Source: Ilyonectria destructans (taxonomy: Eukaryota; Ascomycota; Sordariomycetes; Hypocreales; Nectriaceae). Taken from it: a DNA stretch of 64,000 nucleotides. Position 1 is the first letter of the stretch, and every line of letters starts with the position of its first letter. The translations under genes and the position numbers were made by a program. A model generated the notes under the pieces. The model was not told where the DNA came from, searched no databases, and saw only the letters and a program-made list of their open reading frames with translations. Of this stretch, positions 1 through 12,798 are shown one piece after another. Where the stretch lies: positions 278,493 to 342,492 of the forward strand of contig JAHEWK010000036.1 of NCBI GenBank assembly GCA_020740775.1, in the 5' to 3' direction.

Positions 1-388
1 TTCTTTTGTGTGCGACCCTGAAGATCATGTACGCTTCTAGGCCCTTGTCGTATTCCCAACTCCTACTTTCGACAAGGCTAATCCTTACCGACCTCTGTTT
101 AACCCCGGCTTTCTGTTACATAGTGCGTGGAGGGAGGGGGTTTCTCAGCGCTATCAAACGCGGCCACCCCAAAATGTGGAGATGCTCGGGTCCTCGAAGG
201 AGGGGCTGACGACAGAAGACATACAACCTAGCCAAGGGTTGGAGAACCGTCGGACGACCAAGAAGCAGGCGGAGGGATATGAAGAGCCGGAGCAAGGGAA
301 AGACGGTCGGGTACGCTGGAGACAAGCTAGCAGAGCTCGTCATTCCAGCTTTTGAACTTGGACTTTTTTTCTCGCTTCCAGGACGGGC

Positions 389-680
389 GTGTACACGAAG
401 CTTGCCGATGATGTGAACGAGGTCGACCTGATCATTGCTGGAGGTACAGTACTCTTCTTCCCTGCCCCACCATAGATCATGGAAGGGCTAAAACCTCCAT
501 CATCATCATAGGTGGCACCGCAGCATGCGTCGTAGCTGGACGCCTGGCCGAGGCCGACCCTAGCCTGTCGATTTTGGTAATCGAAAGGGGCCAGGACAAC
601 CGCAGCGTTCAAATCATCGAGAACCCTGTGTTCTTCCTGGACCACCTACTGCCCACTAGTACGACGGCCATCTTCTACCA
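389..680 (+). pseudogene. Relic of an alcohol (methanol) oxidase-like GMC oxidoreductase, N-terminal part
   Basis: GMC alcohol oxidases oxidise short alcohols with FAD in peroxisomes. Reading from 389, and skipping a good intron at 444-511 (GTACAG...CATAG), the sequence gives YTKLADDVNEVDLIIAGG joined to GTAACVVAGRLAEADPSL and then a stretch ending AIFYQG. This is the N-terminal FAD-binding Rossmann segment (GxGxxG type) of fungal alcohol oxidases, with the intron splitting the glycine motif. The expected ATG is absent (GTG at 389). After about 680 the frame degenerates, although a fragment resembling the CGG..GGSS motif remains. Only about 90 of some 660 residues survive, so this is a dead remnant. 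The family call is firm; the exact subfamily is inferred. Confidence 0.75.
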
Positions 681-1840
681 GGGTTATTGTTGCATGCGGA
701 GGGAGCTCAGAGCCGGGCCCATAGTTGGTCCGTGGTAAGGCGATATCTTGAGATTGGATGGGGTCTATATTATCTCCAATATACCGTCCCCGAAGAATGG
801 TTACTTTCCCTGCCAGTAACGACGACAAGCAGACTCTTGCCTTTGCCATTCCTCCAGTCCAAAAGTAGAGATAACTGCTTTCTTACAAAGGACATCTGTT
901 GTGGCCAGGCTCGGCCCTGAACTAGTCCGCTCGGTAGTTAGTGCCTCAAACCGGCCCCGCATGCCCCATAGAAGCGATGCTGCATGAAGACTACTATAAA
1001 CCATCACCATCAGTGTGATGCTTCCGCAATCTACGCTACTTCATGTACAATGAGGTTTGGAGGTGTCATCGGCGATTTTTATTTTTTTACCTCTGTGACC
1101 CCCCGGGAGGGGGACAGCGGAGAACATGGGCGGAGGTTGGTTGGTGGGTTCGACGGAGAGGGGGTAGTACAGCGTGTGTTACATGAGAAAAAGCAAAGTC
1201 GGCTTCCCAGCCGAAAGAGGCGACAAGCAGCAGACAAGTACAGACACAGCTGGGGCTGGGCTGGACTGGACTGGGCTGGAGCTCGACGGGCTGCCTCGTC
1301 TGGTGTTCTGCTACTGCGAGACTTGATGCAGGGAGCCTAGCCTACCAGAACGTGGGCCAGCAACGTGATCATACCCCGGGAGATGTTTCATCGTACAGCC
1401 TCGACACGCGGCATCGAGAGGGTGAGTGACACGAGGATACGGAGGCAATATACTAGGAGCATTCACTCCAAGGCCGGTCACTGGAAGGATGAAAGACCAG
1501 GAGCTCAGGTGCCTAAGGTAGCTAAGGTCCCCCAAGGTGAGGTCCGGTATCTGTACCGAGTACGCACTATGGTAGAGGGAAGGCTAAGGATGGTGGGGTC
1601 AGAGATGCAGCCAGGTAAGTGGAAGCCATGCCAGGCGGGAAAGGTACGGAGAGGTTCACGGGGTGGCAGGTTGTACTGTGCCTTCCGTGCATCGTACATC
1701 GTACATCGTACCTACCTCCATCGTACGTCATCCCCCCGCGAAGGGTCCTGCGGCCCTTTACTACGTCGCTTAGATCGATGTCCGTGAGTCCGTGAGTGGA
1801 GAGGACCAAAAAGCGCCTGGCAGCAGATGCCGAGAGGACA

Positions 1841-1890
1841 CACCCAGCGACATCCAGCGACACCCAGCGACACCCAGCGACACCCAGCGA
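1841..1890. repeat. 10-bp tandem repeat, five units
   Basis: Five consecutive copies of CACCCAGCGA are present; the second unit has one change (CATCCAGCGA). It lies in non-coding sequence 140 bp left of the Tc1 element. Confidence 0.95.
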
Positions 1891-2029
1891 CACCGGTTAC
1901 TAAATTACCTTAATAGGCCCGTCATCCAATGGCCGTGCCGCCGCAGATGCGGCAACGGGGCTGCCCCTGAGGTAGTAAGAAAAGCCCATGCTTCGCTCTG
2001 TCAACACACCTACCTTCACCTTTGACGTA

Positions 2030-3413
2030 CAGTGGGTGGCCAAAAGTTACGACACATTTTCTTGTACCCCGCTTTCCCTCTACCTACACCATAATCGACC
2101 CTCTACTTTAACGACGTATTGTGCAGCCAATTCAGGTCAGAATGGTGTCGCAAATACATCATTCACCTCATATAAGAACGAGGATTGTTTGGAGGTACAA
2201 TTCGGGTGTGTCCGCCGCCGCAATCGCACGCGAGGAGGGGCTAAGTCGGCATGCGATTTATGGTATCGTTCGGCGGTATCCCGACCAAAAGAGTGGTCAA
2301 GACCAACCCAAGCCCGGCCGGCCACGCAAGCTAGGAACTCGGGAAAAAAATAGGATCCTGAGGGTTATAGGGAATGACTCTTATATCCAAGTTAATGAAT
2401 TGATCGATGAGGCCGGTTTGGACTGCTCAAGGAAGACGATTCTGATGTTCCTTAGAAGCGAGGGAATTATGCATTTCAAGTCACTTCTTCGGCCCTTTAT
2501 CAGCGAGGCTACGGCCAGAAAACGCCTGCGCTTTGCTAGGCGATATGTGCATATGCCTAGCGATTTTTGGGAGTCTTGGACCTTCTCGGATGAAGTTATC
2601 GTTGCCCGGGGCGAGGGCCAGAGACGCAGTTGGTGCTTCTGCAAGCCGGTATGTTTTCCTAATGCGATTGTGCCCCCTCTGACTGTTCCTAGCACGAGAG
2701 ACTATTCAGACAGAATGTTCAGGCCCGTATCACTCCAACGAGACATTCGCAGATGTTTTTTAGCGCCTTCAACTATCTCAGGCGCATTCCAATGGTCCCT
2801 CTTTACGGCGATCCCGAATCTGAACGCGGCGGCGTTACGGCGCAAGTTCTGCTTGAATGCCTGCAGCAATACCTTCCTCGTATTGTCACCAGAAATAGCC
2901 GCTTTCAGCACGATAATTCATCACTTTTTCGGTCCCGATTGATGATGGGGTGGCTGCTGGAATGGTGTGAGAACAGAAGGGCCGAGGTAATAGACTGGCC
3001 GCCCTACAGCCCTGATCTCAACCCCATTGAAAACCTATGGGCTATCCTTAAAATAAGGATCTGCGAGCGATATCCTGAGCTCTCGACGATGCCTAAAAAT
3101 AAGGAATCCAAGAAGCAATTAATTGAAGCCGCAATTGAGCTGTGGGAAGAAATTGAGCCGGAGGTGCTGCAGAATCTGATTTTTTCAATGAGGCGCAGGA
3201 TGGAGGCGGTGATTCGCGCACGTGGCTGGTATACAAAATATTGAAGAGGCTATTTGATACTTCATTTAATGGGCTACAGATTGATATATATAACTTTTTT
3301 ATTGACCTCTATTCAATTTTGCTAGAATTTAATGAAGATGTAGCCTTCATTTGGTGGAGGTACTGTGACACGTGTTTGACTTGGGGTGTGTCGTAACTTT
3401 TGCAGCCCCACTG
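2030..3413 (+). mobile_element. Tc1/mariner-type DNA transposon, apparently complete
   Basis: The element starts CAGTGGGTGGCCAAAAG at 2030 and ends in the inverted counterpart at 3413. The left and right ends share CAGTGGG and then CAAAAGTTACGACACA, with a few differences between. Both ends are flanked by the TA dinucleotide (2028-2029 and 3414-3415), the usual target duplication of Tc1/mariner. Total length is 1384 bp. It contains one transposase gene with an intron and no obvious disabling change, so it could be active or recently active. Confidence 0.93.
2142..3244 (+). CDS. Tc1/mariner transposase, two exons
   Basis: DDE transposase that cuts and pastes the surrounding element. Exon 1 is 2142-2648 and exon 2 is 2693-3244, joined over a 44-nt intron (GTATGT...CTGAC...TAG); the product is 352 aa. 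Without splicing, the N-terminal and C-terminal halves lie in different frames. Near the N-terminus are two helix-turn-helix regions with the linker GRPRK. The catalytic core shows D150 in SDE, D243 in QHDN and E282 in SPDLNPIE. Thirty-eight residues separate the last D and E, four more than the classical DD34E of Tc1. The upstream GTG at 2121 could extend the frame, but the first ATG is at 2142. Intron use rests on frame logic and splice consensus, not transcript data. Confidence 0.88.
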
Positions 3414-4562
3414 TACCTAAGGTAGGTAGTGCGCGCCCCGTCTCCATCCCGCCCATCCCATGACGCCCACCAAGGCCACTACGCCCACCACGCCAAATAC
3501 CACGCCCACTACCAAGGCTACCCAAGTCAAGCTACGACGCCTCTGCTCCAGTTGCCGAATGAGCCCCACTGACACCACCATAGCAGGGCCCCCTGGCCTT
3601 TTGTCTTTACCTGCTGCGTGGCTCCTCCTCTGGCTCCAGCTTTTCGCCCTCCTCCTGTCACGGCTGCGCTCATACCTATAACTAACAACCAAGTGCATCA
3701 TCGTGACCGTTCGCCGCTTGCTCCCTCCCCCCCCCCCCCCGGTCCATTTTTACATCGCACGGCCCTGGTCCTGGCTAATATCACAACGTTCCCCCAGCCC
3801 TTACCCTCTTGATCCCTGTCGAGCCTGATCAAGGCGCAGAACCCACTCACCTCATCGATATCTCCCACTGCTCCCCCAACTCAACTCTCTCGACTCAACC
3901 TGGTTCGACCCCAATCGACATAATCGGCCCTCCTCCACCCCGACCTGAGCACTGGTCACCTCTATCGCGACTCTCTGGTCGGCTTCTAATATTAAAAAGC
4001 AAACCCTCCTCCACTACCAACTTCCTTCCTCCCCTCCTCCCCAGACTTTTTTAAGTACTCCTCGTAGACCTCACCTCTTAATCTCCCATCTTGTCCTCTT
4101 CCTCGCCTTCTTAATACACCGTTCATCTCTTCTATGCCCCCTAATTCTTCCTCTGCCACCTTCGCCACGGCCATCCAACTACCTACCTGGTTGGCATAAT
4201 TGATCACCTGCCGACCCAGCTCTCCCTGCTACACACTCCCGCACACAGAGCCACCTTGGTCTTCCTTCGCGCCAGACATTGCCCCCTCCGAAGTCACACA
4301 TCGCCAGATCTGAAACCCATCGCTCCGCCAAGGACTGTCTCTGTCGCGCAATCTCCCAACTCGCCGCGAGCGTGATCAAATCCAATTCCCGCCGGCGGGA
4401 TCCTGGCCTCCGGCACCTCTGTGGCTTCATCCGCTGTATCGTGGATCACTCAAATCCTTCGTCTGGAACTCAGACCAGCCGAACAGTATCTGCCCCTTGA
4501 TATCACCAACTCATTCGATCGTCCGCAGTCTACAATCTAGCCGGGACATCCGAGACCTTGCT
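3414..4562 (+). promoter_or_regulatory. Pyrimidine-rich promoter and 5' leader of the C2H2 regulator
   Basis: This stretch has no convincing coding frame. It is strongly C/T-rich on the plus strand, with a run of about 13 C near 3730 and many CTCC/CCTC blocks. That is typical of promoters and long leaders of filamentous-fungal regulatory genes. The extent of the transcribed leader cannot be set from sequence. Confidence 0.55.
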
Positions 4563-6004
<1,442 letters not shown>

Positions 6005-8168
6005 CCGAGACTGCCATTTCCGCAGGCATAATCGCACTTTCGGTGGTTCTCGATCGGGCCCATCTCTATATCAATATCATACCCGGACTGGACCAGACAG
6101 ATATTCTCCTGTGTTGATTTTTCTTCTTTTGCTTTTGCTAGGATATACCACTTTGGGATATACAGACCAAATGCCATCGAGTGGCTCACCCCGCTGACAG
6201 AAGGAAACTGACTTTGTTGTTCCCCTGACTGGAGGAGAACGGATACCAGTCTTGACTTGGTAGCATCTATTGGCGTTCTTGTTCTGCTACCCAGGTCTAG
6301 GATATTGGACGGCGGGCCGGTTGACCTGTTCTTCATTGGCTACGCCTGAGTGCAGCACACGTTGCCTCTGGCACTAGTCAGCGTTCCCATGGGACTAGTT
6401 CGTTCTCTTTTTGTTTTTACGCATCACGATTCCCCTTTGTTTGAAGCATCACATGTCCAAGCGCATGCTCTTTTTTGGTTGCTTTAGCCAGTTTTGCATT
6501 TGGTTCTTGCATTGTCAATCTTTTCCAGCATGAGCGATCACGGCCACATATCACGAAAGGTGTGTTGCGGTGGGGACGGTTTACAACAGGGTTGACGGAC
6601 GACGGTATGGGTGGGCGAGATGGATGGCAGGTCTGACGAGACGAGACAACGGAACGACTATCGGGTAGGGCTTAATGGAATGGGTGTCATTACCAAGGAA
6701 CGTGGATGGGTTGAAATACTCTAAGGCGGCAGTGATGATTGACGAGACGGTGAAAAAAGTTGCTGAGGAAGAGGCTCGCAAAGATACCCTGAGGAGGAGA
6801 AGTCAAGGCGATAGAGGTGGAACAAGCGATGAGTTGCATGGCCACGAAAATTCCCCGCAGGACTGGGTAACGAGGTGAATGTATCTGGACGAAGTTAATA
6901 AGGGTCATGTGGAACTTGATCTAGTCATCAATTGTGATGGATAGCATAGGCCTCTATTTTGCTGATTTGGCACAATCCCTGTACGGTCTCCAAGGAGAAT
7001 TCTGGACTAATTTCTGGGGTGGCTGGCTATGTCCTGCTCAGCATCAAGACACAATGACTTCACCTCCCTGGTTGGGATCTGAAATCACCACGAGGAAAGA
7101 CCTGAGCTGCGCTGGTGAATGACTGGCTAATTCATCCCAGGGATGGCATAAACCTTCAGGTTGATGCGGACAATCCATGTCTTCAACCTGACGCATCTTA
7201 GCTGCACCCAGTCCGCCAACAGTCTCTGATTTGGGAAATCTCGAATGGGAAGGCACGAAAAAGATGGGTGTCTATGCCCGGATTCTCGAACCGGAGTGTG
7301 TAGACCCTCAGCGACCATTGAGTTACATTTACATAGGTTCAGCGACAAAGTATCTCTGGGGGCTATCTAGCAGGAAGGATGAACATGAAGAAGAAGGGGG
7401 CACTCCCAGGCTGCGGTTAATCATCCAGAATGATGGACTTAACAGGAAAGGGCAGTTCATTACTCTGCTTTCCCTGCAGAACTATCTCCCGACTATGAGG
7501 AGATAGTGAAAGCGAGATATTTGGTTACTCTAGCCGAGGCGGTGCTCACTGTATGGCTTGCCGCTCTCGTCGACGGTAATAGGCTTCAACTTCGGGCTCT
7601 ATGTCCCTGGACATTGGATCTGATTTCTTATCGCGGATTATGCTCCCATAATCCTCTGGAGACGGACATAAATTGCTCCCCGAGTTACGACCAACGAGCG
7701 AGAGAACACCTTGGTATTTGAGGAACAGCGGCCTTTGTAGGCAAGAGTGGAGCAGTAGGAACAATGATCTATGTAGCTACTCAGCGCGGGCGCTGTAGCG
7801 GGAGTAAGGCGGTCTTGGATGTAGGATAAAATGGCACCAAAATAAAGCATAAACTCAAACTGTTGGATCAAAATGGCGTGATTGAAGGTGTGGATCTGAT
7901 CCGTGCAAGCGATTGGGTGGGAGTACTTCCAGGACATCCAGGCACGACCTCGAGTGCTTGATCCAGTTTTGCAGATAACCCTGAGCTTGGAAAGCTGCAG
8001 ACGCATTGATAAAATGACATTTAAAACCTCAATCTAATCAGAATCTTGTATCCTCCTGGAAGGGTGACCAATTTGAGCCGGCCACCCTTCCTATTCTGGT
8101 TTGTACCCCGAAATTCATATCGCCGAGTATTTGTGATATGGAGCTCGCATCCACTTAGCTCTAGTATA
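6005..8168. other. Intergenic region, no supportable gene
   Basis: The first few hundred bases are probably the 3' UTR of the C2H2 regulator. Beyond that I find only short frames on both strands with no recognisable domain or splice pattern. Base composition is ordinary. Confidence 0.5.
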
Positions 8169-8498
8169 TTAGAGATCTTTTTGGTCTTGCCTATGTTGCC
8201 TGAGGAGCCGGAAGATCGCGCTTTGTAGTTCAACGACTTCATGTTCGGCTCTCTCTCTCGTCGCAGGGCAGGTTCCCTCCCGCCGCCACCTCTGAATATC
8301 CGACACAGTCTTTGCAAGCCGGCGATTTTTCTTCGACATATCTTGACATATTTTGCAGGTAGTTCTTTCATGCTTTGTCTTATAGATGAGCCTTAAGCCG
8401 CATGTTTCACCAATCCGATGCTCCTTGTTGCATTGTTCACGGAAAATTCCCCACTTCCAATAACCACACGCCCATCGAGTCTGTTCAAAGAAGCACAT
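8169..8498 (-). CDS. Small Cys-rich conserved fungal protein, function unknown
   Basis: The product is 109 aa, starting MCFFEQTRWACGYWKWG. It resembles a family of short hypothetical proteins I recall from Penicillium, Aspergillus and Botrytis that begin MCFFDQ..ACG.WKWG. Six cysteines are visible (about residues 2, 11, 23, 33, 48 and 51), including a CKIC pair, and could bind metal. A basic, probably helical segment follows (KKNRRLAKTVSDIQRWRREG). No signal peptide or membrane segment is seen. It stands alone between intergenic stretches. The family likeness is from memory; no function is known to me. Confidence 0.65.
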   Translation of the reverse strand: MCFFEQTRWACGYWKWGIFREQCNKEHRIGETCGLRLIYKTKHERTTCKICQDMSKKNRRLAKTVSDIQRWRREGTCPATRERAEHEVVELQSAIFRLLRQHRQDQKDL

Positions 8499-9003
8499 GG
8501 CGATTCAACTAAGCGGCGACTGTCGGGCGTAACGGATATTTAACAAGTAACCGGGAGATGAAATTCTTTCTCTTTTTCTGATGCAAGAGGCGATCTAGCG
8601 TTGCACCTCGTTCTTGTGTGACCGTCAAGTGATTCATGGGGGAGTCCCCCGGGGGGGGTAGTATATTGACAGCTGAGGCAGGGCGTTGGTTGCAGCGGTT
8701 CTCTTGGCCTTAGTTAGTTTTGGTCAGAAGGAGAAAACGTAAGTTCACTGAGTGCGGATTTAGATATAAGAGAGTTGTAGGGCTTAATGTATACCCGCGT
8801 GCTTGCTTGCTAGTTGTTTGCTTGCTAGTTGTTTGCCTGCTAGTTTGTTTGCTTGCTTGTTAGTTTTCTTGTTTGTTTGGTGGATCCTCAACTCGGCTGT
8901 CGCGGCCAACATGACCCAACTGGGATGTTTGGTCCCAACAACTTGGAACCGAGATAATTAGCCATCGGCTCAATGTCATGATTTTAGTCGTCATAAGAAC
9001 GTG
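8499..9003. other. Intergenic region with simple-sequence repeat
   Basis: No gene is seen. A low-complexity stretch at about 8801-8880 iterates GCTTGCTTGCTAGTTGTTT-like units. Confidence 0.6.
8801..8880. repeat. Imperfect TTGCTTGCTAGTTG-type simple repeat
   Basis: About 80 bp consist of interleaved GCTT, TAGTT and GTTT units; the block CTTGCTAGTTGTTTG occurs twice in succession. Confidence 0.85.
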
Positions 9004-9418
9004 TCAATATGCTGGCTCCAAGCCATGGGAAGCCGTCTCTTCTTCGCAAGGAAGAACGGCATTCTCAATGATGAGCATTACCTCGCAGAGATGGTTGCCC
9101 TACTCGGAAAACCGTCTTTGGAGTTCTTGGAACGAAGCAGCAAGTGCGCCAAATACTGGGATGCTCAAGGTATGCTCCGCTTTTCTGTCTATTCTTGCGC
9201 ATCATCTCATTGTCCGAACAGGAAACTGGATTGCATCAACGCCAATTCCAGATCAGTCATTCGAGATGCGCGAGTCTAGACTGGAAGGCGAGGACAAAGA
9301 CTTGCTTCTAGCTTTTGTACGCCGCATCATGCACTGGCTGCCAGAGCAGAGGCCGACGGCGGAGAAGTTGGCATACGATGACTTTTTGATGCAGGCATAT
9401 TTCGCATCCCAAAACTAG
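9004..9418 (+). pseudogene. C-terminal relic of an SRPK-like serine/threonine protein kinase
   Basis: SR-protein kinases phosphorylate RS-domain splicing factors. Two pieces, 9004-9169 and 9222-9418, joined over a clean 52-nt intron (9170-9221), give GSRLFFARKNGILNDEHYLA through MVALLGKPSLEFLERSSK and NWIASTPIPDQSFEMRE to FVRRIMHWLPEQRPTAEKLA. These are the last kinase subdomains (IX-XI) of fungal SRPK proteins, including the LPEQRPTA segment with the conserved Arg. The ATP-binding lobe and the catalytic HRD/DFG motifs are absent from the sequence upstream. The fragment retains its intron, so it came from genomic DNA rather than a processed transcript. Confidence 0.7.
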
Positions 9419-9730
9419 CCCAAGAAGTGATAGTTTGGTCGTCTTTCCGGACCCAGATCTCGCGTGTGTCATTCGAAAGCCCCTGGCCCCTTTTCATGAC
9501 CCATGACGACCTGCTGATCACGGCTCTATCCCAAACATGGATAATTGCCGCAGCTGGCCCAAACCGAAGCAAGCGCCCGGACATGGATATTTGAAACACC
9601 CTTAATTACTTCGTACTCCAGGGATCAGAAATTGCCTTAAAGGTTAAATCGGCCCGCAGTCTTTGCTTTGCTTGTCTCGTCCTACCTTCATTCTACATTC
9701 CTTTATATTTACATTCGTTTTTCTTCAAAT

Positions 9731-10310
9731 ATGAGGGCCTTCAACACTTTATCATTCCTTTGGGTGTTGCCTACAGTTTTCGCCTTCAGTCATCCTGGCC
9801 TCCTTGTTACTGATCAAGACATCGCCCGAGCCAAGACCAAGATTGTCGCTGAGAAAGAACCATGGATTGGTTCCTGGAACAAGCTGATTAGCCTCGAATT
9901 TTCCAGTGCCTCTTACACGAACAACGCCGTGAGCAGTATTGCTCGTGCTGAAAACGGGGAGCTCCTGTGGCACGATGCCGCTGCCGCATTCAACCTTGCC
10001 CTGCGCTGGAAGATATCCGGGAACGACTCGTATGCCGCAGCCGCCTCGGACATCCTCGTGGCCTGGGCGAGTAAGCTGCAAGCCCTCACCGGCGGCGGAG
10101 ACGACGACTACCTCACCGCCGGGCTACAGGGCTACGAGCTTGCTAATGCTGCCGAATTGTTGAGGGACTATGCGCCATTTGCCGACAACGGTTTGTCTGC
10201 CGTCACCGCTATGATGACAACCATCTTCCTGCCGATGAACGTGGATTTCCTCAATCACGTCCTGGGGTCGGAGCACAACGTCAAACACTTCTTCGCCAAC
10301 TGGGAGCTCT
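9731..10310 (+). pseudogene. Alginate lyase-like secreted protein, truncated by an insertion
   Basis: Alginate-lyase-domain proteins (Pfam alginate_lyase type) cleave uronic-acid polysaccharides outside the cell. The ATG at 9731 opens a signal peptide (MRAFNTLSFLWVLPTVFA), followed by FSHPGLLVTDQDIARAK and the helical core including LLWHDAAAAFNLALRWKISG and HNVKHFFANWELC. About 193 residues are intact. After the WELC codons (about 10,310) the sequence changes abruptly into antisense of the large ORF family copy to its right. The second half of the gene, normally another 150-200 residues, is nowhere in the window. It was probably functional before the event. Confidence 0.75.
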
Positions 10311-12664
10311 GCATCGGCGAAGTCCGTTTGGCTGACTTGGATCGGGTCGCTGTCGTATATCTTGCCAGCAACCGCCGACTTTCTGTATCAATCCACCCGA
10401 GTAAGAGAATTGGAGACAGCGAAGAAACATAAGCATGATTCTTGTGTGCTCCCAAGTCACAAAATGCGGGTCCTGAAAGCTGTATACCATCTCGAACCCG
10501 ACACAGAACTTGTTGATATTCCACCGCAGCCATCGAAGCAGAGTATCGGTCGTGAAACTATAGTATGGGGAACTATCGTTGGTGGGTACGACAAGGCGCA
10601 TGTTGTGGAGCTCTCGGGAGCGCATTCGGCTATCAATCGCATGGAATAGCTCCTTGGAAACACGATGCTCTTCTCTGATGCCAAAGGACTTTTGCATAGA
10701 TCCCAACAACGCATAGTGGCATCGGAGCTTTGTGTATAGATATGCCTTGATCAATGCAGCTGGCTGATAGCTGAGACCACCTCCAACAAGTTCCCATGTC
10801 TTTCTTAACTTCTTGTCGAGGGCAAGCGTCTCAATAGCTGTATTTGTGAATGGATACACATTCCCTGCCGCGAAAACTTCCTTGACACTGGGATAGAATT
10901 GAGAGTAGAGAAGGCCAGCAAGACGGCGTGAAGAACGCTTTCCAGTCTCAATAGTCAAGCTCCCGGTATCTTGAAGCATACTGAAGGGATAAAAGGCTTG
11001 TTTCTGGCTCGCTTCATCAGCCGACCCGTGCTGGGCCTGGAAGGCATATGACTCCAAGCAGCATCTCCTGTATATCAGCGATTCGGCTCGTTTATCTCTT
11101 AGATCATCCATAGCCTCAGCCGCCAGTTGGCTCCAAGGTACAACTTGCGATGCCTGTCGAGGGCAAGTTTCTTTTCCGATATCAAGATAGAAGTCTGGCG
11201 TAATGTGGCTCTCGTCAATAGCTTTGACCCAATACTCCTTAAAGCGTGATACCATTTTCTCCCAGGTGACGTCTTTTGTGAGGACCTTGAGGTTCTTTGC
11301 TTGAAGGAGGATAGTCACATCCTGGAACTGTTGGAACCCTGGTTCTTGAACAGTAGCGAGGATATTGGCCCAAACTTCGGCTAGTGCCTCTGGTGGTAGA
11401 AAGTACACTAATTGTTGTTCCCGTGCTACTGGATGTACACGCTGAGCAAGTGTTTCCACTCCACGAGCGGTAGAGTTATAGCGACTGTGGTCATAGCTCG
11501 ACGGATAATGCTGGACATGGGCGCTGCTGTAGCATTTGTATATTGCCGGGAAGAGAATGCCGTCCGTCCATAACTGAAAGTCTTCGTCTCGGAGCCGGCT
11601 GCACTTCTGCTCCTCTCGATACAGGTTGGGAAATAGAAAGTACAGAGATACATCCTCCAATCCAACGACACGGCCGAAGGTATAATGAGGAATCTGGTGG
11701 ACAGGTCGGTGTACTTGATGTTGTATTCCAGTTGCATCGAGGTAAGTGACCGGCCTTGAACGGAGGTGAAGATCAGACTGAAGATCAGAGACAGTCATCT
11801 GGGTAGGAGACCATCGAATGCCCTGCTTGGCAACCGCGAGGCAACTTGGGAAGGCTATGATGCTATCCACATCAAAGGAAACCCCGGCATCATCTGTAAC
11901 CCCATCGTCTTCTCTTAAGCAAATCCGAGGTATCTCGTCTCTGGAGCCGATACCACAGAACATCTCTCTTCGGGTTGCAGCATCGAGCTTTCCAGCTAGG
12001 TCATCTTTTTGGTGTGCTATAGTCGCAGAGCCAAGAATGTCAGGACCTAGCTCAGGTGCAAATTCCAGATACATTGCGAGACTGATGTGTTCATTCGGGT
12101 CTTCCGATCGTTCACACTCTGCTTCTTGGTGGCAGTTATTGCAGCATCCTCGAAATTTGGTGAGTTGTTCTGTCAACTCCTGTGCGAGGCATCTGACTGG
12201 ATCGTGCTCGTGGTCCTCCGCCTCGGGCGAAGTTTCCGAGATCGTATCAAAGGTAATGTCCGGGCCAGGGCTCTCATGATTGGGGATCGATCCTGAATCC
12301 ACTGCGTCTGCAAACGGTACAGCATCTGATATAGCTTGCTCTTCTATATCTTCTGGTGGTTGAGGATCGGCTGGGGGTAGGAACTGTGAGATGTCTGCGT
12401 TGTCCAATTCCAGCGCATCAGTGGGATTAGCTGGAGAATAGGAGCCGCTAAATACGTTCGCCCACCCGGCACCTCCTCCCGATTGTAGAGGAAGTAGAGG
12501 AAAAACTGAGTGTGAAAGTTGGCATGTACCGTATCGCGTTGCACAGGGGCCGCATCCTGCCGCCTCGCCCGTCTCCGCTCTACATCCGCCGCAGCCTTGG
12601 CTTTAGATGTGGAATATCTTCGAGGCCCGTCACACTTACACTTTGCTACTAGTATGTACAGCAT
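10311..12664 (-). pseudogene. Truncated copy A of a large transposon-associated protein family (FDVDSI family)
   Basis: A long minus-strand frame from about 12,400 to 10,281 encodes some 700 residues with no ATG near its start. An upstream frame (12,664 to about 12,420) supplies GPRRYSTSKAKAAADVERRR, a basic AT-hook-like module, so a frameshift or intron separates the two. Shared blocks with the intact copy at 12,799-16,698 include SFDVDSI, DIGKETCP, LYSQFY, FPFTN/YPFTN, LRCHYALLGS, WNINKFCVGFE and LMFLRCLQ. The copy ends at LRRC next to the broken alginate lyase gene, so its C-terminal half is missing. Family function is unknown to me. I believe such proteins are repeated in Fusarium and Aspergillus-type genomes, but that is from memory. 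Confidence 0.7.
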
Positions 12665-12798
12665 TTGATATGAGAAATTTTGGCTCTTGCTTGTAAAAAT
12701 TGACAGTTCTCAATTGTGCTACTTCTACTTATCCACGTCTTTACTTTTCTTACACATATTGGTTGATTACTAACTCTGGAGTCCCTACAATCTATACC

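Larger units (their letters stand above)
1..2029. other. Intergenic region left of the Tc1 element
   Basis: Apart from the GMC relic and the tandem repeat listed separately, I see no supportable gene here. The reading frames present are short, lack splice logic and resemble no family I know. There is G-rich simple sequence near 1250-1285 (GGGCTGGACT-type) and a short GTACATC iteration near 1690-1710. Confidence 0.5.

Noticed and set aside
984..1340. 118-aa plus-strand ORF near the GMC relic
   Set aside because: Composed partly of simple GGGCTGGACT repeats; no recognisable domain.
7240..7320. tRNA gene
   Set aside because: A T-arm-like GGTTCGAGAATCC can be read on the minus strand, but no matching acceptor stem, D-arm or anticodon arm of the right spacing could be built.
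7638..8006. 122-aa minus-strand ORF
   Set aside because: Low-information sequence with no domain, no splice context and no resemblance to known proteins.
8021..8371. 116-aa minus-strand ORF
   Set aside because: It overlaps the Cys-rich gene at 8169-8498 in another frame on the same strand and has no family likeness; a shadow.
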